64,000 nt of DNA from CAYYJS01 sp964472315 (GTDB lineage: Bacteria; Verrucomicrobiota; Kiritimatiellia; UBA8416), in NCBI GenBank assembly GCA_964472315.1, contig CAYYJS010000012.1:13027-77026 (forward strand), written 5' to 3'. Position 1 is the first letter of the stretch. Every line of letters begins with the position of its first letter. This document shows positions 54,360 to 62,549 of this stretch, piece after piece. A program made the position numbers and the translations under genes. Below the pieces are notes generated by a model. The model ran no database searches. It had not been told where the DNA came from and saw nothing but the letters and a program-made list of their open reading frames with translations.

Positions 54360-55046
54360 CTATGCCGGGAAGCGCGGGGCGACGAAGACGGGCGGATGGA
54401 GATAGATGGGTTCGAGAGGAGCCGACGCGATGCCGGCGGCATCCCATTCCAGCGCGACGAGGCCGAGCGTCGCCGCCGTGGGGCATACCGGTCGTTCGAT
54501 CAGATGGCGGGGTTCGGGTACGCACCCGGGCAGCACATGTTCCAGTCGGCTCCATTCGGCGGTGGCGACGATGGCGTCGGGCAGCAGGGCTGTGGCGACG
54601 TCATCGACCGGCGCCAGCCCGAAGTCGCCTTCCTGCCGCACGATGCCGCCGGCGACACGGAAGGTGCCGTACCAGAGGCGCCCGCGCCGGGCGTCGCCGA
54701 CGACCTGCACGTGCGTCGCATCGGTACGGGTTTCGGCGGCCGCGGCCGCGACGGCCGCGGCGCTGGTCAATCCGAAGAGCGGGCGTTCGGCCGGCATGGC
54801 GAGACCGTGCACGAAGCCGATCCCGATGCGGAGTCCCGTGTAAGACCCCGGTCCCAGTCCGACGATATACAGGTCGATATCGGCCGGGCGCAGGCGGGCC
54901 GATTCGAACAACCTGCCGATGGCGCCGAAGATCTGCCGGCTGTGCCGGCCTTCGGCCTGCCAGCCGCATTGGGCCGCCACCTGTTCGTCGCGGAAGATGG
55001 CCGCCGAACCGCATTCGGTCGATTGTTCAAGCGCGCATGTGATCAT
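54360..55046 (-). CDS. tsaB: tRNA threonylcarbamoyladenosine biosynthesis protein TsaB
   Basis: 228 residues, a normal TsaB length. The family core GLGPGSYTGLRIGIGFVHGL lies at about 68-87, with the N-terminal ALEQSTECGSAAIF strand of the ASKHA fold. TsaB is the dimerising, non-catalytic partner of TsaD in making t6A37 on ANN-decoding tRNAs. The start at 55046 gives MITCALEQST; longer in-frame sequence upstream is out-of-frame translation of the radical SAM gene. It lies 44 bases after that gene's stop, on the same strand, so the two are probably co-transcribed. Confidence 0.92.
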   Translation of the reverse strand: MITCALEQSTECGSAAIFRDEQVAAQCGWQAEGRHSRQIFGAIGRLFESARLRPADIDLYIVGLGPGSYTGLRIGIGFVHGLAMPAERPLFGLTSAAAVAAAAAETRTDATHVQVVGDARRGRLWYGTFRVAGGIVRQEGDFGLAPVDDVATALLPDAIVATAEWSRLEHVLPGCVPEPRHLIERPVCPTAATLGLVALEWDAAGIASAPLEPIYLHPPVFVAPRFPA

Positions 55047-55090
55047 GGTGTTTCCTGAAGCGTCGAATCTCGCAGGCGCACGGCGCAGCG

Positions 55091-56719
55091 TCAACCCGGA
55101 AAGCAGGCGCGCAGGGCGCGCCACTGCTCGCCGGTGTCGACGGCGTCGGCCTCGCCGGCGGCGTGCAGCGCGAGGAGGTTGCGCGCGATGAAGATGCGAC
55201 GCAGGGCTTCCGGTGTCAGGCCGGCGAGTTCCGGAACCTCCAGCACATAGCTTGGGCTCAGGTCCGGGCGGATGCGCCGGTGCAGCGTGGCCATGTGCGC
55301 GACGGCCTCGTCGGACGACATGGTGGCATGTGTCCAGCGATAGCCATAGCCCCGCAGGTTGTAGCGCGCGCGGGACTCGGGCGAAGCGACGCCGGACAGC
55401 GGCAGCACGCCGAAACGGAAGAACATGTAGCGGTGCACGGCCTCGCCCGTGCGCGGGTAGGCGTTCAGCAGGTCGACCGTGTTCGCGATGCTCTGCTCGG
55501 TCTCGCCGGGGTAACCCACGATAAACGTGCTCTTGGTGGAGATGCCGTGCCGCGCCAGGATGGCGATGCCGTCGAGAATCTCGTCCGGCGTCGTATGTTT
55601 GCCCATGCGTTCGAGCATCGCCGCGTCGCCGGATTCGATGCCGAGCAGAACCTCGAGGCATCCGGCGCGCGCCATGAGTTCGGCGATGGCCTCGGTGACG
55701 ATGCCGACGCGGAACATGCCGCGCCAGCGGAGGCGCAGACGCGAGGCGATGAGCGCCCGGCAGATGGCTTCGGCGCGCTTGCCGTTCGCGAAAAGGTTGT
55801 CGTCGGTGAAGTAGACGCGGCGGATGCCGTCCTCTTCGGGAATGGTGCGGATTTCGTCGACGATCGAGGCGACGTCGCGCAGGGCGACCGGGCGGAGTCC
55901 GCGGAAATCGCAGAACTCGCAGCGGAACCCGCAGCCCTGGCCGGCCTGGACCGGAACGTAGGTGCCGGGCGGGATGGCGACATCCGCATGGCGCCAGTCG
56001 ACGCGCACCTCGTGGAGGGGCTCGGGTTCGAGGCCGGCGATATGCCACCGGCCCTCCCGGCGGCAGGCGACGTTGGGCAACCCGGAGGCATCCTGTCCGT
56101 CGCGCAGGCGGGTCAGCACGCGGGCGAGCGTCTCCTCGCCGGATGGGCTGACGATGAGCAGGTCGATCGGCGACGGGCGGGCCTCGTCGATGAAATAGTT
56201 GTGTTCGCCGACCGCGTCGCGGAGGTCCGGGGTGATGATGCCGCGGTCGAGCAATTCGCGGTGGCGGTAGGATTTCCACACCTGGATGCCGCCGCAGACG
56301 AGGCATGCGTCCGGGCATTGCCGGCGGATCGCCGCGGCCATAGCATCGAGGTGGCTCGCGAACGGCAGGAACGTCGACGACAGGACGACGGCGCGCGGGT
56401 GGCGCGCGAGCAGCGAGGTTAGACGATCCCGGCCGGGGGAGAGCAGGGGCACGCAGGCCACGCGCAGACCGCGTTCGGTCAGAAACTGCGCGAGATAGGG
56501 GCCGTTGAGCGACACGAATGGGACGCCTTGCGCCGCGAGCGCGGCCTGTGCGGCATCCGCTTGTTCGCCGTGCTCGAAATAGGCGCGGAGGAAGCGCAAC
56601 GAAGCGGCGTATCCATCGATGGTCAGGCGCGTCTTCTCGCGGACGTCGCGGCCGAGAAACTCGGTCGGCACATCCCCGCCGATGATGACGGCGTCCAGTC
56701 TATCGTCCAGGTCTTGCAT
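55091..56719 (-). CDS. Radical SAM protein with N-terminal B12-binding-like domain
   Basis: 542 residues. Residues about 75-210 resemble a cobalamin-binding Rossmann domain (VVLSSTFLPFASHLDAMAAA; DACLVCGGIQVW), though no DxHxxG cobalamin ligand was seen. The radical SAM core carries GCGFRCEFC (Cys263, Cys267, Cys270), then RVYFTDDNLF and the GIESGDAAMLERMGK motif typical of B12-dependent radical SAM proteins of the methyltransferase/lipid-modifying type. The reaction is unknown. It opens a two-gene minus-strand operon with tsaB. The start at 56719 is the first ATG of the frame. Confidence 0.85.
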   Translation of the reverse strand: MQDLDDRLDAVIIGGDVPTEFLGRDVREKTRLTIDGYAASLRFLRAYFEHGEQADAAQAALAAQGVPFVSLNGPYLAQFLTERGLRVACVPLLSPGRDRLTSLLARHPRAVVLSSTFLPFASHLDAMAAAIRRQCPDACLVCGGIQVWKSYRHRELLDRGIITPDLRDAVGEHNYFIDEARPSPIDLLIVSPSGEETLARVLTRLRDGQDASGLPNVACRREGRWHIAGLEPEPLHEVRVDWRHADVAIPPGTYVPVQAGQGCGFRCEFCDFRGLRPVALRDVASIVDEIRTIPEEDGIRRVYFTDDNLFANGKRAEAICRALIASRLRLRWRGMFRVGIVTEAIAELMARAGCLEVLLGIESGDAAMLERMGKHTTPDEILDGIAILARHGISTKSTFIVGYPGETEQSIANTVDLLNAYPRTGEAVHRYMFFRFGVLPLSGVASPESRARYNLRGYGYRWTHATMSSDEAVAHMATLHRRIRPDLSPSYVLEVPELAGLTPEALRRIFIARNLLALHAAGEADAVDTGEQWRALRACFPG

Positions 56720-56854
56720 GGGCCTTCCGTTCGCGGGCGGAGCCGCGCACGGGACGAAGTATGCCGCAAGCGGCGGTGTCCGGCAAGGGGACGATTCTCA
56801 CGTCTGACGGCCCTGCGCTGGGGGTGAGCATCGACGCGCCACCGCGGCACGATG

Positions 56855-56924
56855 GAGAGGGGACGCCCGTCTCGGAGATCCGGGCGTACTGGGAGTAGGC
56901 ACGTTTCTCCGAAACGTGCCCCGG
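56855..56924 (+). repeat. 70-bp repeat, copy A, block 1
   Basis: This 70-bp stretch is identical base for base to 62480-62549. Its last part holds a perfect hairpin: GGCACGTTTC and GAAACGTGCC around the loop TCC (56898-56920). Two further blocks follow in the same order in both copies, each copy ending at the start of a gene. Confidence 0.9.
56898..56920 (+). other. Perfect 10-bp stem hairpin, copy A
   Basis: GGCACGTTTC pairs exactly with GAAACGTGCC across a TCC loop. No T-run follows. The identical hairpin is at 62523-62545. It may be a transcription or recombination signal. Confidence 0.75.
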
Positions 56925-57032
56925 AGCTACGAGCAGGAATGGTCATTGGACATTGGGCACATGTCCCCGGCGGAACACCCAACAGCCAACAAGGAATGTC
57001 CAACATTGTTTGAAGTTCAGCCTTCAGGCTGC
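56925..57032 (+). repeat. Insert in copy A with heptad-type sequence
   Basis: This stretch is absent from copy B, where block 1 joins block 2 directly. It contains TGGTCAT, TGGACAT and TGGGCAC in 7-base register near 56940 and ACCCAAC/AGCCAAC units near 56980. It ends with a small CAGCC-TTCA-GGCTG hairpin. Confidence 0.6.
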
Positions 57033-57171
57033 CCGGTGGATGAGTCTACGCGCGGGAGACACGCTGAAGCGTGGACTACGAACGGGGGAGGGGATCGGTG
57101 GACGAGAGCGGGCGACGAGAGGGGTGGACGATGAGAGGGGTTTTTGATCGTGGTCCGCGCTCGTCGCCACT
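57033..57171 (+). repeat. Repeat copy A, block 2
   Basis: It matches 62546-62682 with scattered substitutions and short indels, for example GATGAGTCTACGCGCGGGAG against GATGAGTCTGCGCGCGGGAG. No coding sequence is supported in it. Confidence 0.8.
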
Positions 57172-57191
57172 TGGACATTGGACATTGGCCA
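57171..57191 (+). repeat. Short heptad array TTGGACA
   Basis: Three units in register, TTGGACA, TTGGACA and TTGGCCA. This is the same 7-base periodicity as the other arrays but with a different sequence. It is absent from the equivalent place in copy B. Confidence 0.7.
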
Positions 57192-57226
57192 GTGAAGTCT
57201 TGTCGGCGGCATCTCCCGGAAGCCTC

Positions 57227-57415
57227 ACACGACGGCAACTCGAGAAATCGTGCGCCGCGTGAAAAGAAACGCTTGCGCCCGTTGCAAGCATTAGGCAATG
57301 TGCCGTTCGTCTCAATGCAGACGGTGATGCGACGGTGGGAACAATGACGGGAACGATGACGGGAACAATGGCGGGGAGGCGGAGAGCATGGTGCGGGGAT
57401 TGGCGGGAATGACAC
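57227..57415 (+). repeat. Repeat copy A, block 3, reaching into the coding sequence
   Basis: It matches 62775-62957 by eye at clearly above-chance level, including the conserved CAATGTGCCGTTCGTCTCAA and GGCGGAGAGCATGGTGCGGG with the start codon. Three 12-bp units (GGGAACAATGAC, GGGAACGATGAC, GGGAACAATGGC, 57337-57372) stand just before the start. The repeat therefore carries the ribosome site and probably the promoter. Confidence 0.8.
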
Positions 57416-60400
57416 TCAGGGGGGGGCTTTTAGCCGGGATGGCGGCGCTGTTGGCGGTCGGGCTGCGGGCCGATGAGCCGGCCGTCGTCGACACTCTTGC
57501 CGATCTGGAAGCCTTGGTCGATGTCGCCTACACCAACCGTACCGCCGCCACGCTCGTGCCGCCGGGGCCGTATACCTTCGGCAACTGGCTGGGACTGGTC
57601 GGCTTCACGCCCGACTTCACCAACACCTTTCCGGCGGGCTTTGCGCCCGTGACAAACGGCGCGGTTGTGGCGTATCCTGGCGAGGTGAGCGAGGAAGGCG
57701 ATAGCACGAGACTTCGGATCTACCGCGACGCCGACGGCGTGCCGGCGCATACCAGCGTCGTCAGCTTGGTCGGCTACCCGGAGGCATGGATCGAAGGCGC
57801 CTATGGCGAGCCGCCCGGCTGGCTGACCGGGACCGCCTTGACGAACTGGTACGCCGACCGCGATCCGGGCCGCCAACGGCTGAGTTTCATGCTGATGCCG
57901 ACCGGCGCCATTCCCGCGTACATCAGCCAGCTTGCCGACCTGGTCGAGGGAGGCGGGAGCACGAATCCGCCGGGCGCGTGGACGCTGTACAGCAACGCGA
58001 TCGCCTTCGTCACCGGGCCTTCGACGCCGACCCTTCTGCTGCACGCCCCGGCCGGCGTCGCGTCTCTGGATGTCTTCGCCTCGACCAACCTGAGTGTGCC
58101 GCTCAACGGCTGGTGGCTGGAGGGGGTGCTGGCGCATACGACCGATCCGATCCCGTGGCCGCCCGTTGCGCTGCCGCGGCTGTTCCTGACCGCCGGCGAC
58201 GCCGAGCTCGACACGGACGACGACGGCCTTTCCGACGCCCGCGAGCTGCGCCTGTTCGGGACCGATCCATCGGATGCCGACAGCGACGGCGATGGGCTGA
58301 GCGACTGGCTTGAGCTGATGGCCTACGGGCTCGACCCGCTCAGCGGCGATTCCGACGGCGACGGCATTCCTGACGCCTTGGAAGTCGAACTCGGCACAAG
58401 CCCCGGCAGCGCCGACACTTTTTTTTTTAATGATACGGCGACCACCGAGATCTACACCTACTTCGGATACGTCGACCCCTTGAACAAGGACAGCGATGAC
58501 GACGGGCTCGAAGACGGCGCGGAGATCGTGACAAACGATACCTACGCCGCGCCGGCATGCTCAGGCGCGCAAGACTCGGACGGGGATGGGTTGAGCGACT
58601 ATGCCGAGGTGGTAAGTTACGGGACGAATCCCCGGGTCGTGGATACGGACGGCGACGGCATCGATGACGGGTACGAAATCGCCAAGGGCTGGGATCCACT
58701 CGATTCCGCGACCGGAACCGAGAATGCCGACGGGGACGCCTACGACAACGTGACCGAGTACGAATGGGACTTCCAGCCCACGTCTTCGAATGCCACGCCG
58801 CCGACATCGCAGCGAATTCTCGTTTACCCGGCGGGGACGAACCAGGTGCGGCATAGCGAGATCAAGGCGCTCGCGCTCGGCGACACCGGCCCGACGTCCA
58901 CTCGACTCCTGATCCGTCCGTTCTGGAAGTCCGGCGCCCTATCCGCGCAGAGCCTCTACCATACCCGGACGCCCGGATTCACGATCGACGGCGTCTCGGC
59001 CGCGTCGTTGGACTCGCCGATTATCGTGCCGGCTGCGGCGACTGCCCACGTGTACCGTATCGCTTCCGACGTGTCGGCCCGTGGAACGAACCTCCATTTT
59101 CGCCTGACGAATCCGGCGGAACCGACGCTGTCAAAGGATACGCTATATTGCTACTACCCGGAGGTGACGAGCGTCAACTTCTGGGGGCCTGGGAGCAGTC
59201 CCAACTACGTTGATGTTTACTTCGGTCAGACCAACACGCTTTGGATCGGCATGCCCGCCGACACAAACGCATGTCGCCTGCGGATGAGCCCCGGCCAGAG
59301 TCCGAGTGGTCTGCCGTATTGCGGCGTCTGGCCGTTCTACTGGACCGACGGCATACGCGTCCGCGTTATCGGGCCTGGCGCGGAGCCGACGAACGCGACG
59401 CTCAACACACTCGACTGGCGGTCCGCCCACGGCGTCTGGTACAACGATAGCAGGACGCGGGGCATCCGCCTCGACCCCGGCGCCCATACCGTCCAGGTCG
59501 GCTACGACATGAACCTCGACGGCATGCTGGAACCTGGCGAGGTGCAGGAGACGTGCCATGTCCACGTTCCGCTTGTTGACATCAACGGCGACTACAACCG
59601 GGATGGAAATCCCGCGGATCATGCCAACGAAGCCGATGTCGTATCCTTCGATGGGCTGAAAGGCATGGTCATCATCGCAAATAGCGATGATGACGACAAT
59701 GATGGCGAACCAGATGGCGACAAGAGTGGGTCTCCGCTGAACTATCGAATCAACGGGGCCTCAGATTTGGCCGATGTGTACGCACTCAAATTGGCCAAAC
59801 TGGGCATTCCTGCAGACTCCATCCCGTCGGATATGAGTGTTCTCGTAGAGGTGCTTGATCCAGATACAGAAGAGTACTCAGCGGACGCAATTGCTTACAT
59901 GACGCGCCAAACAGGGGAACTCGGATACAGTGCGTTCAACTTCACTTCGACAAGCACACCTACACTGGCTGACAAACTCGGCGGCACAGGAACGGCGGAG
60001 ATTGGCCTTGAAGGCAGGAAGTACGGTGCGGAAGTCCTCGTCCGGATGACATTGAAACAAGGCACGACCGAACTCTGTTCGGACGAGATCCGCGTATTGA
60101 TTGCACCCTTCTTTGTTCTATCGAATTGCGACGTGACGACAAAGGTGTATTCCGGTGCTGGTTCTGGCCCCGGAGAATGGCCACTTCTATACGAGGAACT
60201 CACGAACGCCCTGGATGGCGTAGTTGAAGTCGAAGCGATCGGCAGTGCGGTCTTCATCCAGGACAGAGGCGAGATCGGATACACGCGTCTTCCCCCAGGC
60301 ATGGCAACGGGAACTCCAACGACCGTCATGGATCGCGGAGATCCAGCATTCAAGAACATGGTGAGTTCAAATACGTGCTACTTCTACTTCGGGGGCATGC

Positions 60401-61104
60401 ATGGCGGCAGTTTAGAGGCTGCTCCACCCACACCCGCACACCCGTATGGCAGCATCATCATAGGTTCGACGAACCTCGTGCCCACGGAAGCGTTCCTTCT
60501 GAACCAAGCGGTCCAATCTGTCTCCAATAGCCTCATTACGTTACCTGCCGACTGGCTCATTGTTGGCCATGCCGATGAGGTTTTCGCCATCATCCCATCC
60601 GATTCGGGGTTCGCTGTGCTTGTTGCAGATTTGGACCTGGCGATTGAACTGCTGGAAGACAACCCCGACAAGGAAACGGGTGGCGGGTACACGACTCGCG
60701 CAAGCATTCTTGCCTCCTACGCAGCCAATACCGCCAAGGTTGCGCTTGTTCAGACACGCCTTTCCGCCGTGCGCGCGTCTCTCTCGGCAGGGCTTGGAAT
60801 TCCTGAAAGCCAGTTCATCAGGGTGCCTGTCGCATTTAGCGTCAATGATTGGTATCTCGCGGAACCTCGCGCAAGGGCTGTGCTTCCGAACCTTGTGAAC
60901 ATGCTGGTAGTCAAGAATACCTCCGGCGTTCGGCGGTTGATATTGCCCGATCCATTTTTTGAGCCTTTTGCCGATGAACTCGAAATGAGGCTTGCTGACA
61001 GCGGGTATGTGCTGGGAGAGGTCTATGTGGTCGACACCACGGGGCCACACTCCCAGGGAGGTGAAGTCCATTGCGCCACAATTGCAGGAAGGGTTGCGCC
61101 ATGA
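57388..61104 (+). CDS. Secreted TSP3-repeat protein with protein-arginine deiminase domain
   Basis: 1238 residues as read. Signal peptide GGLLAGMAALLAVGLRA; a beta-rich region to about 270; then thrombospondin type 3-like calcium repeats (DTDDDGLSDARELRLFGTDP, DSDGDGLSDWLEL, DSDGDGIPDALEVELGT, later DTDGDGIDDGYEIA). The C-terminal part matches the middle and catalytic domains of animal PADs, which convert peptidyl-arginine to citrulline using Ca2+: KGMVIIANSDDDD, IRVLIAPFFVLSN, FIQDRGEIGY (Asp959), DWLIVGHADEV (His1061, Asp1063), LPNLVNMLV and GEVHCAT (Cys1229). These map to Asp350, His471, Asp473 and Cys645 of human PAD4. Residues FFFNDTATTEIYT near 345-357 come from a sequencing adapter, so the true length differs. 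GC falls in the PAD half. Confidence 0.88.
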   Translation: MVRGLAGMTLRGGLLAGMAALLAVGLRADEPAVVDTLADLEALVDVAYTNRTAATLVPPGPYTFGNWLGLVGFTPDFTNTFPAGFAPVTNGAVVAYPGEVSEEGDSTRLRIYRDADGVPAHTSVVSLVGYPEAWIEGAYGEPPGWLTGTALTNWYADRDPGRQRLSFMLMPTGAIPAYISQLADLVEGGGSTNPPGAWTLYSNAIAFVTGPSTPTLLLHAPAGVASLDVFASTNLSVPLNGWWLEGVLAHTTDPIPWPPVALPRLFLTAGDAELDTDDDGLSDARELRLFGTDPSDADSDGDGLSDWLELMAYGLDPLSGDSDGDGIPDALEVELGTSPGSADTFFFNDTATTEIYTYFGYVDPLNKDSDDDGLEDGAEIVTNDTYAAPACSGAQDSDGDGLSDYAEVVSYGTNPRVVDTDGDGIDDGYEIAKGWDPLDSATGTENADGDAYDNVTEYEWDFQPTSSNATPPTSQRILVYPAGTNQVRHSEIKALALGDTGPTSTRLLIRPFWKSGALSAQSLYHTRTPGFTIDGVSAASLDSPIIVPAAATAHVYRIASDVSARGTNLHFRLTNPAEPTLSKDTLYCYYPEVTSVNFWGPGSSPNYVDVYFGQTNTLWIGMPADTNACRLRMSPGQSPSGLPYCGVWPFYWTDGIRVRVIGPGAEPTNATLNTLDWRSAHGVWYNDSRTRGIRLDPGAHTVQVGYDMNLDGMLEPGEVQETCHVHVPLVDINGDYNRDGNPADHANEADVVSFDGLKGMVIIANSDDDDNDGEPDGDKSGSPLNYRINGASDLADVYALKLAKLGIPADSIPSDMSVLVEVLDPDTEEYSADAIAYMTRQTGELGYSAFNFTSTSTPTLADKLGGTGTAEIGLEGRKYGAEVLVRMTLKQGTTELCSDEIRVLIAPFFVLSNCDVTTKVYSGAGSGPGEWPLLYEELTNALDGVVEVEAIGSAVFIQDRGEIGYTRLPPGMATGTPTTVMDRGDPAFKNMVSSNTCYFYFGGMHGGSLEAAPPTPAHPYGSIIIGSTNLVPTEAFLLNQAVQSVSNSLITLPADWLIVGHADEVFAIIPSDSGFAVLVADLDLAIELLEDNPDKETGGGYTTRASILASYAANTAKVALVQTRLSAVRASLSAGLGIPESQFIRVPVAFSVNDWYLAEPRARAVLPNLVNMLVVKNTSGVRRLILPDPFFEPFADELEMRLADSGYVLGEVYVVDTTGPHSQGGEVHCATIAGRVAP
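58419..58457 (+). other. Illumina P5 adapter sequence (assembly artefact)
   Basis: Ten T bases (58419-58428) are followed by the full 29-base Illumina P5 adapter, beginning AATGATACGGCG and ending GATCTACAC (58429-58457). It reads through in frame as FFFNDTATTEIYT, a well-known contaminant peptide. It breaks a calcium repeat and may hide a missing or wrongly joined segment. Confidence 0.98.
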
Positions 61105-62108
61105 AGCGCACTTGTTGGTGTGCACTTGCATTAGCAGGCGTTGCTTTCGCTGTGTTGGGTATTGTTCGTTGGCTTCATTCCCAGCCTCCAGGTTCCCTGC
61201 CAAATGAACCCGTTTCCGCTGGTCACTTCCCGACGATGTCATCGACCCCAAGCGTCACGTCCGGCGCGAAGGTCGCGCAGATGCCCGATGTAACGCCACG
61301 TGTGGAGGTCGCCGACCCACAAAGTCTGGCTCCTCTTATTGCGCGCGCGCGCGCAGAGTTTCCAGATGTCTTCGGGGACTGTGCGGAACTGCTTGCGTCC
61401 GTACGAGCATCACTGCAATCCCCGCAACAGTCTTCTTGGAGACCCGCATTTCTCTCAGGAAAACTCAACTTGTTCTGTCGCGCCGGTCCGGAATCGCGTT
61501 TTGTTAATGAGCGGGTTGGGACACGCACCAATGGCATCATCATATGTGGGAAATATGAGCCAGTTTTGAGATTCACGGACAAAGAAGTGCGGGCAGGGCG
61601 GCAGCGCAATGCGGCGACGCGAATGGCGATGCTTGACTACATCTTGCACGCGTCCGGCGAAGATCCTCCCTATATGCAGCGCGAATCGCTGCATCTTTTG
61701 TGGGAATGGTGGTGGACGAATGGGCGATACCGGGAAGAAGACGGCATTGACGGCGAGAAACTCCTTCTGGCCCTGGCGTCCGATCAGGCCAGACCTGCCG
61801 CGATGCGATTTGCGGCAATCGGGAAGCCCATAGAACAGCATCGACACCTGAGATCGGAAATCGCGGCTACCGTATTGCGGGATGATCGTATTGATGATCC
61901 CGATATGGACGTGCGTGATGTAGCAGATGCCATCCGCATATTGAAGGAGTCCGAAGGGCAGGAAGGACAACATGTGCTCGCCGAGGTCTCTTCGTCTGTA
62001 AGGTGGAAGCAAGCACTTGTCAATCAAGCACTTGGTCTTCCGCCTCCCCCTTCTCTTCCCGATGAAGCGAAAGAGTCTGACGAGGTGGATATCAATATCT
62101 GTCCATGA
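61101..62108 (+). CDS. Hypothetical exported or membrane-anchored protein coupled to the PAD gene
   Basis: 335 residues. An N-terminal hydrophobic segment (CWCALALAGVAFAVLGIVRWL) suggests export or a membrane anchor, followed by a Ser/Pro-rich linker and a helical domain with LHLLWEWWWTNGRYREEDG and KLLLALASDQARPAAMRFAA. No family was recognised. The ATG at 61101 overlaps the PAD stop (ATGA) and lies after AGGAAGG, so the two are co-translated and probably work together, for example as a membrane partner, substrate or immunity-type protein of the deiminase (inference). Like the PAD half it has lower GC than the window average, suggesting joint acquisition. Confidence 0.8.
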   Translation: MKRTCWCALALAGVAFAVLGIVRWLHSQPPGSLPNEPVSAGHFPTMSSTPSVTSGAKVAQMPDVTPRVEVADPQSLAPLIARARAEFPDVFGDCAELLASVRASLQSPQQSSWRPAFLSGKLNLFCRAGPESRFVNERVGTRTNGIIICGKYEPVLRFTDKEVRAGRQRNAATRMAMLDYILHASGEDPPYMQRESLHLLWEWWWTNGRYREEDGIDGEKLLLALASDQARPAAMRFAAIGKPIEQHRHLRSEIAATVLRDDRIDDPDMDVRDVADAIRILKESEGQEGQHVLAEVSSSVRWKQALVNQALGLPPPPSLPDEAKESDEVDINICP

Positions 62109-62136
62109 AACTGCGTCTGGCCAAAGAACCAAGGAT

Positions 62137-62157
62137 GCACACCATTTATTAGTGTGC
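62137..62157 (+). terminator. Weak hairpin after the PAD operon
   Basis: GCACAC at 62137-62142 pairs with GTGTGC at 62152-62157 across an A/T-rich loop, 29 bases after the stop. There is no T-run, so termination would be weak or factor-assisted. Confidence 0.35.
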
Positions 62158-62479
62158 GATGGCGTGTGCGGGAATAGGGTGCGGGTTGGCGTGAGCGATG
62201 GATGCGCGGGCGAGAGAAGGGACTGGCCGTCTGCGCGCGAGGATCGCGGCGGTTGACGCGTGGGGCAGGGAACGAGTCGGATTTTGAAGGGGGGAGTGCC
62301 CGGAACTGGCCGGATTCCTGCGATTTCCGGTGTTACCGGCCGTTGGTGCGGTATCGATGGCCGGGACATGACCTTGAAGTGGCGAGGGGGTGGAATTTCC
62401 GGTTGGGCGCCCTTTGTGCGGAATTCCGCCCTGGTGGTCCGGTCCTTGACGCCCACGGTGGTTGAACGTTGGGACGGGG
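62158..62479 (+). other. Intergenic stretch without a supported gene
   Basis: A frame from 62260 runs 87 codons into the 70-bp repeat and stops with the peptide TPVSEIRAYWE, encoded by the repeat itself. A frame in the matching register precedes copy A and ends with the same peptide. Nothing else argues for coding; it is treated as part of a repeat family. Confidence 0.4.
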
Positions 62480-62549
62480 GAGAGGGGACGCCCGTCTCGG
62501 AGATCCGGGCGTACTGGGAGTAGGCACGTTTCTCCGAAACGTGCCCCGG
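62480..62549 (+). repeat. 70-bp repeat, copy B, block 1
   Basis: Identical to 56855-56924, including the hairpin at 62523-62545. Here it joins block 2 without the insert seen in copy A. Confidence 0.9.
62523..62545 (+). other. Perfect 10-bp stem hairpin, copy B
   Basis: GGCACGTTTC and GAAACGTGCC around TCC, identical to the hairpin at 56898-56920. Confidence 0.75.

Noticed and set aside
55047..56318. 652-residue extended TsaB frame
   Set aside because: The upstream part is out-of-frame translation of the radical SAM gene. TsaB begins at 55046.
58419..58457. Novel linker peptide FFFNDTATTEIYT in the TSP3 region
   Set aside because: It is the translation of poly-T plus the Illumina P5 adapter.
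62260..62523. 87-residue ORF before repeat copy B
   Set aside because: Its end is encoded by the repeat, the equivalent frame in copy A has an unrelated N-terminal part, and there is no ribosome site or recognisable domain.
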